Shown here: positions 1 through 6,351 of the stretch, one piece after another
Layout: each line of letters begins with the position of its first letter
Position numbering within the stretch: the first letter of the stretch is position 1
Assembly (NCBI GenBank): GCA_002439285.1
Contig: DJTQ01000308.1
Coordinates: 1-9,563, forward strand
Direction: 5' to 3'
Source: Paenibacillaceae bacterium UBA6304
Lineage (GTDB): Bacteria > Bacillota > Bacilli > Paenibacillales > Paenibacillaceae
Length of the DNA stretch: 9,563 nt
Made by a program: the position numbers and the translations under genes
The notes under the pieces: generated by a model
Seen by the model: the letters and a program-made list of their open reading frames with translations, nothing else
The model's database searches: none
What the model was told of the DNA's origin: nothing

Positions 1-26
1 ATGATGTGGTCAATTTGGTCATTCAT
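1..26 (-). CDS. Start of a further gene, first 8 codons only
   Basis: ATG at 26 follows AAGGAGG with an eight-base spacer (CAACCAAC), a strong site. The visible product is M-N-D-Q-I-D-H-I, then the window ends. In PBSX-type modules the genes after the fibre region are small lysis or holin-related genes such as xhlA, and a short polar helix-forming start would fit, but eight residues cannot prove this. The gap behind the hairpins has no space for a promoter, so the gene depends on read-through. Confidence 0.55.
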
Positions 27-58
27 GTTGGTTGCCTCCTTGATGGTTGGTAATAGAA

Positions 59-81
59 ATGCCCCCGGGGTTCGGGGGCAT
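59..81 (-). terminator. Second GC-rich hairpin in tandem
   Basis: ATGCCCCCG and CGGGGGCAT form a perfect nine-pair stem with a five-base loop (AACCC on the minus strand), followed by TTCTATT. The T-tract is imperfect, so it may act as a backup terminator or as a barrier that protects the 3' end of the tail mRNA. It lies directly against the T-run of the first hairpin. Confidence 0.5.
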
Positions 82-102
82 AAAAAATACGCCTTGCGGC
101 GT
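82..102 (-). terminator. Hairpin with T-run, likely intrinsic terminator or attenuator
   Basis: On the minus strand ACGCC-GCAA-GGCGT forms a five-pair stem with a GNRA tetraloop, followed by A and six T. It begins 26 bases after the stop of the 45-residue gene. The stem is short, so termination may be partial. A second hairpin starts directly after the T-run. Confidence 0.6.
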
Positions 103-128
103 TTGAACTATAACTATTCATTACAAAA

Positions 129-266
129 TTACACAACGATCAGTTCCTTAAAGCCGTTAATGACAAGATTTTCATCAATTCCCGATTTGAATTGAGGGAA
201 TTTGTCTATTACTGCGGAATAATCCAACTTACCCATTCCAATACGTATTGCCAAATATGTGGCCAT
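129..266 (-). CDS. Very small phage protein, 45 residues (XkdX-position), function unknown
   Basis: A short open frame with ATG at 266, one base after the previous stop, and TAA at 131-129. The upstream GGGAGGGTGG inside the end of the 108-residue gene is a good ribosome binding site. The product reads MATYLAIRIGMGKLDYSAVI, then a D-K-F-P-Q-F-K stretch, then IDENLVINGFKELIVV. The Y-x-x-V-I-x-K-x-P-Q-x-K-x-x-I-D-E pattern resembles small proteins placed after fibre genes in other Bacillales tail modules, as I recall, but not the usual W-rich XkdX sequence. No signal peptide or membrane segment is seen. Coupling to the upstream gene, a sensible composition and the hairpin right after the stop all support a real gene. 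Its role is unknown. Confidence 0.72.
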   Translation of the reverse strand: MATYLAIRIGMGKLDYSAVIDKFPQFKSGIDENLVINGFKELIVV

Positions 267-267
267 A

Positions 268-594
268 TTATTTCCACCCTCCCATTAAGATAAAATCTAA
301 GGCTTCTTGTGTGGCTTGCAATTGCGTTTTCAATAACTCCATATTAACTATACTCTGATTAAGTTCTTCTTCCACTGATGCAAACGCCGTATGATAGTCA
401 TTTTCAGTAACTTCTAAGGAATCAGCTGGAAGCTCTAAAATATTCCCATCAAATACAACATAAGCAACTTCGTTTCCATCTTCATGTGTAATAAAAGAAC
501 CACGTATTCGTTCTAAATCTAATCCACCATAAGTAAATATTGTTGATGTTCCAAATTGCTCTTTAAAATTTGAAATAAGTTTAATAAAAAGCAT
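268..594 (-). CDS. Small phage protein downstream of the fibre (XkdW-position), function unknown
   Basis: A 108-residue protein starting at ATG 594, nine bases after GGGAGG. An earlier ATG at 599 is in another frame and does not encode a matching protein. The first 60 residues look like a small beta domain (GTSTIFTYGGLDLERIRGSF, VAYVVFDGNILELP). Residues 62-105 are one long acidic helix (about SVEEELNQSIVNMELLKTQL) with heptad-like spacing, ending in the hydrophobic tail LDFILMGGWK. PBSX has a protein of nearly the same size, XkdW, at this place, but I see no convincing sequence match, so this is only a positional equivalent. It may be a fibre chaperone or a cap; that is a guess from its place after the fibre. 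The gene is AT-rich like the fibre tip and may have moved with it. Confidence 0.75.
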   Translation of the reverse strand: MLFIKLISNFKEQFGTSTIFTYGGLDLERIRGSFITHEDGNEVAYVVFDGNILELPADSLEVTENDYHTAFASVEEELNQSIVNMELLKTQLQATQEALDFILMGGWK

Positions 595-618
595 ATCATT
601 TAACCTCCCGGAATTTAA

Positions 619-2178
619 TTAAAATATAGATTGATTATATAATCCTTCGGGGTAATTGGAATGTGCATATCGGGCTGAACCATCTTCTGCTTTCAAATAG
701 TTGATACGTAAAACTTGATCTGCCCCTTCAATAGTAGAATAATTGATACTATTGGGGGAATATCGCTCGATCAAATTTCCTAATCTATCGTAAATATCAT
801 AGTTGCCTTTATAAGTAAGTGGATAAGTATGCATAATGAGAATCTTGCCATCTGGAAGAGATCTTACCGCTGGTGCATAATTGGTACTAACCAGAACAAT
901 ATTTTTACTCCCAAGCAAAACGCCAGATTTGTTATATCTGTAAATAGATAACTTATTTATATCTGCCTGAGCAAAAATAATCTCATTATTGTAAATGGAA
1001 GCATTAAACTCATAATCATATGAATCAATCGCCACATTAAATGAAACTAAATTAGTTGTATTATATCTACTACCATCCCACGAAACTTGATACATGCTCA
1101 CTGTGTTCGAGTATCCATGCCAGAATATAAGTTTAGACGAATCCTCCATAGCAAAGGTGTCTCTCAGCCTGTCTGCCACCCCATTGCTTTGCCCATTTTT
1201 CACATGTAAAAGAGTATTGAAATTACCAGCTGTTGGAACATGATATACAATAGCGGAGTAATTGTTATCTGGTGAATCTGTTACAACATTAGCAAAAACA
1301 CCTCTATTAACATCTCGTCCACTATTGTTATGATTCCCTTTATAGGTAGGCGAAAACACCTTACTACCAATAAGCAGAGGCTTATAAAGACCCATAGTAG
1401 TCATTAAAGCAATCTTAGGATGACGAATCCAATTAACTCCATTGAGAATTTGACCACTTGGGACACCAAAATAAACATATTCTGCACCATCACCTGAATA
1501 CAATCCTATAGACAAATTTGTGGTAAGTCTCTGATCAGCATAATCTGGATTTAATAAGGGGATGCTACCCTGAACGCCGAATATATTTTTATCCGCTCGT
1601 ATATTTGCTGCAATTAATTCAGCATCACCAACAACAAAACCACTACCATTATGATAACCTGAAGGAATAAGCTTATTTGATGTCCCCGGAGTAATAAAAT
1701 TTGCTCCTTGGTTTACCATCGTTCCTGTAAGCCCACTTGCGCTACCAATACTAAACGTTTTCCCTGACAACACCTCTCTAACATCAGCATTACCAGTAGC
1801 CCGTACGATAGTCGCCATCTTTGGAATAAGCTGTGCCCAAGTCTCGCTAGTGGATGCCGATACCCCTAAGGCAACAAGCGCGGCAACCACTTCCGCTTTA
1901 CGCTCATTGCCAGCTTGAAAAGCCTGGCTGACAGCCTTTTCAGTTGCTGCAACATTCTCCCGCGAGCCGTTTGTCTCGTTGGATAACTGCACGATGCCGG
2001 TCTGAGTAAGAGAGGCATCCGGAATCTCAATATCCTGTAACTCCTCCCGCACATCCCCCACCGCCGCATCAATCTTGTCCCAGTTCTCATTCAACATTGT
2101 TTCAATGTTAAACGTATCATTCCCGTCCGTGACGGGGTCTTTCTTCAATAAGTTAAGGTTAGGTGTATTGCTAGCCAA
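619..2178 (-). CDS. Tail fibre protein, mosaic with a variable C-terminus
   Basis: A 519-residue receptor-binding fibre in the XkdV position. The start is TTG 2178, behind a near-perfect AGGAGGTGG eight bases upstream; this yields an N-terminus ASNTPNLNLLKKDPVTDGND of the kind common in Bacillales fibres and rejects an upstream TTG at 2196. Residues 1-50 are the baseplate-attachment part, ending in a short coiled coil. Residues 54-87 (LTQTGIVQLSNETNGS...AATEKAV) are a phage fibre repeat. Residues 125-206 hold the conserved V-L-S-G-K-T-F-S, L-T-G-T-M-V-N-Q-G-A, I-P-S-G-Y-H-N-G-S-G and N-I-F-G-V-Q-G segments. Residues about 250-519 are Tyr/Asn-rich, all-beta, and repeat about every 45 residues. 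GC drops from about 53% to about 30-35% from about residue 106 onward, so the tip was probably exchanged. The target receptor cannot be told from sequence. Confidence 0.88.
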   Translation of the reverse strand: MASNTPNLNLLKKDPVTDGNDTFNIETMLNENWDKIDAAVGDVREELQDIEIPDASLTQTGIVQLSNETNGSRENVAATEKAVSQAFQAGNERKAEVVAALVALGVSASTSETWAQLIPKMATIVRATGNADVREVLSGKTFSIGSASGLTGTMVNQGANFITPGTSNKLIPSGYHNGSGFVVGDAELIAANIRADKNIFGVQGSIPLLNPDYADQRLTTNLSIGLYSGDGAEYVYFGVPSGQILNGVNWIRHPKIALMTTMGLYKPLLIGSKVFSPTYKGNHNNSGRDVNRGVFANVVTDSPDNNYSAIVYHVPTAGNFNTLLHVKNGQSNGVADRLRDTFAMEDSSKLIFWHGYSNTVSMYQVSWDGSRYNTTNLVSFNVAIDSYDYEFNASIYNNEIIFAQADINKLSIYRYNKSGVLLGSKNIVLVSTNYAPAVRSLPDGKILIMHTYPLTYKGNYDIYDRLGNLIERYSPNSINYSTIEGADQVLRINYLKAEDGSARYAHSNYPEGLYNQSIF

Positions 2179-2794
2179 TGTGACCACCTCCTGCAAATTT
2201 GGATAAAGGAATCTGCTCCATGTCTTGGAGCGATAAAACGCCGTGAAGATCTTTGATCAGCAAGTAGCTGAACTCGTACTCCACCGCCAGATGCGCCGGT
2301 TTGATCTCTTCGATGACCGCCTTCAGGTCGTCCAGATTCGGCGGAACGCCGATCGTATCGACGAACTTGATCGTGAAGCTCCATTCGGCGGGTTGAAAAG
2401 TTATATCGACGGTGCCTCCGTCGTACGCTTCGGCGACGTTCTTGACGAGTCGGCCCGAGAACTGACCTGCTCCGCGGAGCTTGGATTCAACCAGGGCTCG
2501 GCGCTGTTCCAGCGGCTTATTCTGATCCGTCGCAATGCCAAGCTCGGATTCCCATCGGTCCAATCCCCAGGTCGCCGTCCTAACGAAAAACTGATCCAGC
2601 GTCTCGTTCAGCGCGCCGTAAAACGCATCCAGCTCCGCACCCTTGGCAGCCATGTCATATTTCATAATCCGTGAATTTTCATAGAATCCGGGAAAATAGG
2701 AGAACATTTCGCGTCCGATCGGACTTTCCATGTCATATAAACCTGTTTTTACCGCAACCGGATTCGTCATCACGCCCGTACTACTCATGGACAT
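2171..2794 (-). CDS. xkdU: Baseplate wedge protein gpI-like (XkdU-like, YmfQ/DUF2313)
   Basis: A 207-residue protein matching the XkdU/YmfQ family, the counterpart of P2 gpI, which closes the wedge and offers the platform for the tail fibre. Two ATGs are possible: 2794 with AGGG seven bases upstream, and 2788 with GGTGG six bases upstream. I give the longer form; the shorter lacks only two residues. Diagnostic features are MFSYFPGFYENSRIM at about 30-44, a helical stretch to residue 70, the motif ATWGLDRWESELGI at 74-87, and LEQRRALVESKLRG at 95-108. IKPAHLAVEYEF at 164-175 is the standard C-terminal part; residues after it vary in the family. It overlaps the J gene by 14 bases and the fibre gene by 8. 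Confidence 0.92.
   Translation of the reverse strand: MSMSSTGVMTNPVAVKTGLYDMESPIGREMFSYFPGFYENSRIMKYDMAAKGAELDAFYGALNETLDQFFVRTATWGLDRWESELGIATDQNKPLEQRRALVESKLRGAGQFSGRLVKNVAEAYDGGTVDITFQPAEWSFTIKFVDTIGVPPNLDDLKAVIEEIKPAHLAVEYEFSYLLIKDLHGVLSLQDMEQIPLSKFAGGGHIG
2184..2192 (-). promoter_or_regulatory. Ribosome binding site deciding the fibre gene's TTG start
   Basis: AGGAGGTGG within the last codons of the gpI-like gene lies eight bases before TTG 2178. Its strength makes up for the weak start codon and shows that the alternative TTG at 2196, upstream of the site, is not the true start. Confidence 0.82.
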
Positions 2795-3899
2795 CCACCA
2801 TCCCTAACACGGCGACCTGCCCGGGCAAAATCTCGATGTTGGCATCGCTTCTGCCGTTTACTGTCAAATCGGTATAATCCACGATAGCCGGAAGATCCAG
2901 CAGGATCGCCGCAATCCGCGTATAACGTACAAGCGGGTCAGCAAAAGCCAACGTCTTAAAAAAAGCGCGAATCCCTGATTCGATGCTTTTTTGGACCTCA
3001 TCTCTCGAAGCCCCAACAGCCAATGTTAAACGAACCGAGAGATCAATAGGAACCTCTTCGGCCGCCATCACTTTCACGACCGGTCCTGCCGGGGCCATCC
3101 CTTCCCCTTGCCCGTCCATCGTCGGATCGATGTACTTTTGAACCGCGGCCACGATCTCGGCATTCGCTGCCCTCTTCTCGGCGTCGAGCAGATAGATCCC
3201 CACGGTTCCCGGACCGTTCCAGAGCGGTCGCACCTGAACGCCGCCCACGCCCGGCACTTCCCCAGCCCATTTCAAATACTGGGCTTTATTGCCGCTGGTT
3301 CCCTGATTGCGAACCTGGGCATAAAAACGTTCCAACAACAGTTCATCCGACTCCGTATCGGCCCCGCCACGGGTTTCCACCGGGTTCGTTACAGCCGTAA
3401 TCCCGCCAACCGGCGAGGACATGACCGTAATGACTCCGGCCGGGACGATTCCCATGCGACCAGCCACTAAAGCCCGGATCGATGCAACGCCTAGGCCATC
3501 GGCTCCCAAAGCGACAGACTCCGTCGTCTCGAATTCAATCGAGGCTTCCGCCGTAATTTCGTCGGCCGGAGTGGCCACCACGGTTCTGGTGGGCACGACC
3601 GTTCCCGGCACGCCGGTGAACCGGACAGCGCCCGACGCCGCAACGGCTGCCCTCCTTGTAATCCCGTGCTCGGCCGCCCTAAGGTCGAGATATTCTCCAT
3701 AGGCCGTTCCCGCGAATCCCCGCTGCAGCACCTGCTGAGCCCAGCCCGCCGCCTCCGCTAACACGAAGGCAACCGGGGCCTGGGCATCCCAAATAAAAGA
3801 ACCCTCAGATTTATCAATATCCGAAGGTACCCGTTCCAGCATCCGCTGCATGATCATTTCCTCACTTTGTTCCTGCAAAAAAAGCGGCAGCTCCGCCAT
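2781..3899 (-). CDS. xkdT: Baseplate J-like wedge protein (XkdT-like)
   Basis: A 372-residue baseplate J protein, the main wedge subunit (P2 gpJ, T4 gp6), which forms the ring that opens on contraction. The ATG at 3899 is preceded by GGAAGGGAG about nine bases away and touches the previous stop (TGATG); the in-frame ATG at 3983 lies well inside the wedge gene and is not favoured. Domains in order: an N-terminal helical part (about 1-90) with PSDIDKSEGSFIWDAQAP and a Y-G-E-Y-L-D-L-R-A-A-E-H-G motif at 67-79; a beta domain at 90-175; a conserved GTSGNKAQYLKWAGEVPGVG at 200-219 followed by VRPLWNGPGTV; and G-M-A-P-A-G-P near 267-273. GC is highest in this gene (one 60-base line counted at 68%). 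No damage was seen. Confidence 0.94.
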   Translation of the reverse strand: MAELPLFLQEQSEEMIMQRMLERVPSDIDKSEGSFIWDAQAPVAFVLAEAAGWAQQVLQRGFAGTAYGEYLDLRAAEHGITRRAAVAASGAVRFTGVPGTVVPTRTVVATPADEITAEASIEFETTESVALGADGLGVASIRALVAGRMGIVPAGVITVMSSPVGGITAVTNPVETRGGADTESDELLLERFYAQVRNQGTSGNKAQYLKWAGEVPGVGGVQVRPLWNGPGTVGIYLLDAEKRAANAEIVAAVQKYIDPTMDGQGEGMAPAGPVVKVMAAEEVPIDLSVRLTLAVGASRDEVQKSIESGIRAFFKTLAFADPLVRYTRIAAILLDLPAIVDYTDLTVNGRSDANIEILPGQVAVLGMVDVHE

Positions 3900-4354
3900 C
3901 AGCTCACGCTCCCTTCCAAAGTCAATTCTTCGTCGTGTATATTCATAACCCGACAAGTAAAGGAACACCGTTCCCCCTGCCATTCAAAAACAAACCCCTC
4001 CACGCTAGCCGTACGAGGATCAACCATAAGCGTTTCTCGGGCGATCCGCTGGATTTCACTCTCCTGTACGGCCCGGCTGTAGCCTATGCCAATAAGCTCC
4101 TCGAATTCTTGCCCGTAATCCCGCGAATAAATGAGATGCCTGTAACGCGGCGTGCGGATCGCTTTTTGGCACCATATGATCCAGGCTTCCGTGCCTTCGG
4201 CTCCGGCAATTTTTCGCGTGGGCGTCATAATGAATTCTCCTGCATCAAAATCAAACCGCCAGCTTCTCCCAAAGCGAACGCCCTCATCCTTCACTTCGGA
4301 CAACTGCTCCGCTCCCCAGGACTGTTCCGTATTTTCTGGAAAAAGATTAGCCAC
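3899..4354 (-). CDS. xkdS: Baseplate wedge protein, gp25/gpW-like (XkdS-like, DUF2634)
   Basis: A 151-residue wedge protein that links the hub to the sheath's first ring and helps prime sheath assembly. The start is GTG 4354, served by AAGGTGGTGA within the last codons of the DUF2577 gene, giving an 8-base overlap. The central segment is diagnostic: W-I-I-W near 58-61, RTPRYRHLIYSRDYGQEFEELIG at about 67-89, then E-S-E-I-Q-R-I-A-R-E-T-L-M-V-D-P-R at 98-114. The EIxRxxxExLxxDPR pattern is the conserved gp25 core. A second strand pair (VEGFVFEWQGERCSFTCRV) closes the fold. The stop codon shares one base with the next gene's ATG. The length is normal for the family. Confidence 0.92.
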   Translation of the reverse strand: MANLFPENTEQSWGAEQLSEVKDEGVRFGRSWRFDFDAGEFIMTPTRKIAGAEGTEAWIIWCQKAIRTPRYRHLIYSRDYGQEFEELIGIGYSRAVQESEIQRIARETLMVDPRTASVEGFVFEWQGERCSFTCRVMNIHDEELTLEGSVS

Positions 4355-4748
4355 CTCTGCTCACCACCTTGCAAATCACGATTGCGTCATGCCCTCCGTT
4401 TAACGGAATTACAAGAACCCGGTCGCCGGGCTTATACTCCAACTTTAGAGACGATTCCTTTGTTTCGGAGGCTTCAAAAGAGTAATTCCCTTTTCCCTTA
4501 ACGCCGCCTCCTCCGCTATCCTTAAGTCCCGTAACGGTGCCAGCCAATTTCAACTCAGGCAGCTTCAAGGTTCCGGGGAATTCGGCCACATAATAATCCC
4601 CGATTTCATGCTTGAACCGGTCCAGCTTCAAACCGGAGGCTGTAATCGTGCCAAGCTCGACGGCTACGCCGGAGAGAACTTCCTTGGTCTTGTTTACGGC
4701 ATTGTCCCGTAAGGTAACCGCGAGCGCCGTGAATGGATCAACCGTCAA
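4347..4748 (-). CDS. xkdR: Baseplate protein with DUF2577 (XkdR-like)
   Basis: A 133-residue beta-rich protein beginning at TTG 4748. The rare start is supported by AAAAGGAGG seven bases upstream and by a standard MTVDPFTALAVTLRD N-terminus. DUF2577 proteins lie between hub and gp25-like genes throughout PBSX-type tails. The C-terminal strands (LEYKPGDRVLVIPLNGGHDAIVICKV) look like the OB-fold of a spike or hub component, a family-level inference. A flexible Gly/Lys loop, SGGGGVKGKG, spans about residues 78-87. It overlaps the hub gene by 11 bases and the next gene by 8, so all three are probably translated in tandem. The protein looks intact. Confidence 0.87.
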   Translation of the reverse strand: MTVDPFTALAVTLRDNAVNKTKEVLSGVAVELGTITASGLKLDRFKHEIGDYYVAEFPGTLKLPELKLAGTVTGLKDSGGGGVKGKGNYSFEASETKESSLKLEYKPGDRVLVIPLNGGHDAIVICKVVSRGG

Positions 4749-5709
4749 GAAAATACCTCCTTTTCACGTCCTCGAAAGAGGACAATTCCAGAGTCATATG
4801 CCCGGGATCGCCAAGTTGGTGAGTTACCGAGGTAACGATCAATCCCAACCCGTTAAAATTCACTTTATCGCCGGCTCGAACCGTGTTCAGGTCCGTGCAG
4901 GATACGGAGTAGGAAACTCCTTTTCCCGTAAGCATCGATTGCGCCAGTTTTTTTGCGGCTTCCGTGGTTTTGACGTCGTCATCCTGAACGATCCGTTGAA
5001 GTACGCCGAACTTGGCCGTCTCTCCCGAAGCAATAGCGAGAACCTTGGCCGGGGCATCCTCTCCGCTCTCCGTCCCCAGTACCTTGACTCGGGTCACCGT
5101 TTCTTCCAGCGTACGGCTCTGCGTCGCCTCTTCAACGCCCTCCAACCACCAGACGGTTTTGTTGCCGCCGATTTTGAACAGTTCCAACCCGGAAGACGTC
5201 ATCCGCGGGATATACATGTCACCACCGGATTTAACCGTCTCCTTTAGATCGTTCATGATCATGCTGTAAATCGTTTGGGCGCGATACACCGATTTCTTTA
5301 GCTTGGTTTTCGTATCCGGGAGTGCAGCCAGTTTGATCTCCCAATCGGTCGCATACTTTTTCAGCCGTTGAGAAGCCGTCCCCCCCTCCGCAAAAAGACA
5401 CTCATCCTCCGATTTCGCCAAATAGATCGTTCGGTCGTAAACCGTAAGCGTCATCTTCTTGATGAGGCTAGCCGTGCTGCTGCACTCCCAAACCACGCCG
5501 GGATGAAGCAGAGGCACCTGATTGGTTGCGCCGTACGGCACGCCGCTGATCCGTATCTCCTGACCGGGTTCGATCCCCGGAAAATCTCCCGGAATGTTCA
5601 AGGTGATGGAGGCTTGATAGGCGATTTGATCCAGCGATTCGGTCAGCGAAATACTCTCGATCAACTCGCGGAGATAATACTTGTTTTGCAGCACCACCTC
5701 ATAGCTCAT
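4738..5709 (-). CDS. xkdQ: Baseplate hub protein (XkdQ-like, gpD/gp27-type)
   Basis: A 323-residue protein, close to the usual XkdQ length of about 325. It corresponds to the hub ring (P2 gpD, T4 gp27) at the tube tip. The start is the ATG at 5709, inside the ATGA overlap with the LysM gene, which implies translational coupling; an upstream in-frame start at 5796 would lie deep in that gene. The N-terminal SYEVVLQNKYYLRELIESISL and the segment YDRTIYLAKSEDECLF...GGTASQRLK at about 91-116 are characteristic. A VTRVKVLG strand sits near 205-212. The C-terminal region (VRAGDKVNFNGLGLIVTSV) is the beta domain typical of hub proteins. The end of the gene contains the ribosome binding site of the next gene. 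Confidence 0.92.
   Translation of the reverse strand: MSYEVVLQNKYYLRELIESISLTESLDQIAYQASITLNIPGDFPGIEPGQEIRISGVPYGATNQVPLLHPGVVWECSSTASLIKKMTLTVYDRTIYLAKSEDECLFAEGGTASQRLKKYATDWEIKLAALPDTKTKLKKSVYRAQTIYSMIMNDLKETVKSGGDMYIPRMTSSGLELFKIGGNKTVWWLEGVEEATQSRTLEETVTRVKVLGTESGEDAPAKVLAIASGETAKFGVLQRIVQDDDVKTTEAAKKLAQSMLTGKGVSYSVSCTDLNTVRAGDKVNFNGLGLIVTSVTHQLGDPGHMTLELSSFEDVKRRYFLDG
4756..4764 (-). promoter_or_regulatory. Ribosome binding site supporting a TTG start (DUF2577 gene)
   Basis: AAAAGGAGG inside the end of the hub gene sits seven bases before TTG 4748. It decides for the TTG start and lets ribosomes finishing the hub gene reload at once. Confidence 0.8.
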
Positions 5710-6338
5710 GAAGGCATCACCAGCTTTTGACCAGGCTTGATCTTGTTTGGGTCTTTGCCGATGACTGTGGCATTCGCATTGTAAATGGCCTGCCATTTGG
5801 CACTGCTCCCAAGCTCCAGCTTAGCGATTTTTGACAACGTGTCTCCGGATTTGACCGTGTACGTCTTGGCTTTCGGCTTGGTGTCCGGTCGTGATCCTTG
5901 CGTTTTCGGGGCTGCTGAAGTGTTCGTATGAACCTTCATGTCCCGCCATGTGCGTGCCGTCAGTTCAAAATACACATCCCCCGGCTCTCCGCCTTTAAAC
6001 GTGCTGTTATGTGCCGAGATCATCACCAGCACATTGACCGCCGTTTCGGTAATAATCAACCGGACCGGCGTCTTGCTGTTCATCATCCGGGTGAGCTGAT
6101 TCATCGCCTCCTGCGGATCGGGAAGATTGCTGTACTTGCAGTACCCTTCGTCATACGACGCCGAAAAAAAAGAAGAGAAGGCGATTTCCTTCACCTTCTC
6201 TCCCGCAGGAAACTCATATTCCCCGAGCGATAAAATATTGACCGTCTCCAGCGATTTTCCTCTGGAGATCGTAATTTCTTCGGGATTGACCGGAAAATGA
6301 AAGTCTATTCCCGCCCCGTCCCTCAAGTGAATATCCAC
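5706..6338 (-). CDS. xkdP: LysM-domain tail/baseplate hub protein (XkdP-like)
   Basis: A 210-residue protein starting at GTG 6338 behind AAAGGAGGG, a site that overlaps the tape measure stop. It probably links the hub to the tube end and tape measure, like T4 gp53 and related LysM-bearing proteins. Residues 1-140 form the phage-specific domain, with F-P-V-N-P-E-E near residue 15, a YEFPAGEKVKEIAFSSFFSA segment near 40-60, and LPDPQEAMNQLTRMM in the middle. A flexible Pro/Lys/Thr linker at about 141-157 leads to one LysM domain at 158-210 (YTVKSGDTLSKIA ... NKIKPGQKLVMP), which in other proteins binds N-acetylglucosamine polymers and here may act as a structural plug. The last codons ATGA overlap the next gene's start. 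The family call is firm; the exact site in the baseplate is inferred. Confidence 0.92.
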   Translation of the reverse strand: MDIHLRDGAGIDFHFPVNPEEITISRGKSLETVNILSLGEYEFPAGEKVKEIAFSSFFSASYDEGYCKYSNLPDPQEAMNQLTRMMNSKTPVRLIITETAVNVLVMISAHNSTFKGGEPGDVYFELTARTWRDMKVHTNTSAAPKTQGSRPDTKPKAKTYTVKSGDTLSKIAKLELGSSAKWQAIYNANATVIGKDPNKIKPGQKLVMPS

Positions 6339-6351
6339 GCGCTTCCCTCCT

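Noticed and set aside
59..102. The hairpin pair as a plus-strand terminator
   Set aside because: On the plus strand the stems are followed by an A-run or mixed sequence and not by T, and no plus-strand gene ends there.
1..195. 64-codon plus-strand frame at the window start
   Set aside because: It runs through the two hairpins and opposite the small minus-strand gene; no upstream site can be checked and the composition is not protein-like.
1866..2384. Minus-strand frames inside the fibre and gpI-like genes in a second reading frame
   Set aside because: Arg-rich out-of-frame products that overlap genes with clear family motifs; no ribosome binding sites.
3900..3983. Upstream start for baseplate J at 3983
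   Set aside because: It adds 28 residues unlike the family N-terminus and lies inside the gp25-like gene; the TGATG junction at 3899 fits better.
3935..4501. 188-codon plus-strand frame opposite the gp25-like and DUF2577 genes
   Set aside because: No recognisable features and fully covered by two conserved baseplate genes on the other strand.
4612..5247. 211-codon open frame on the plus strand
   Set aside because: It lies opposite the hub and DUF2577 genes, whose proteins are well recognised; the translation has no domain features and the GC-rich codons of the true genes keep the opposite frame open.
5710..5796. Upstream start for the hub protein at 5796
   Set aside because: It would sit inside the LysM domain of the previous gene; the ATGA overlap at 5709 and the family length fit the shorter form.
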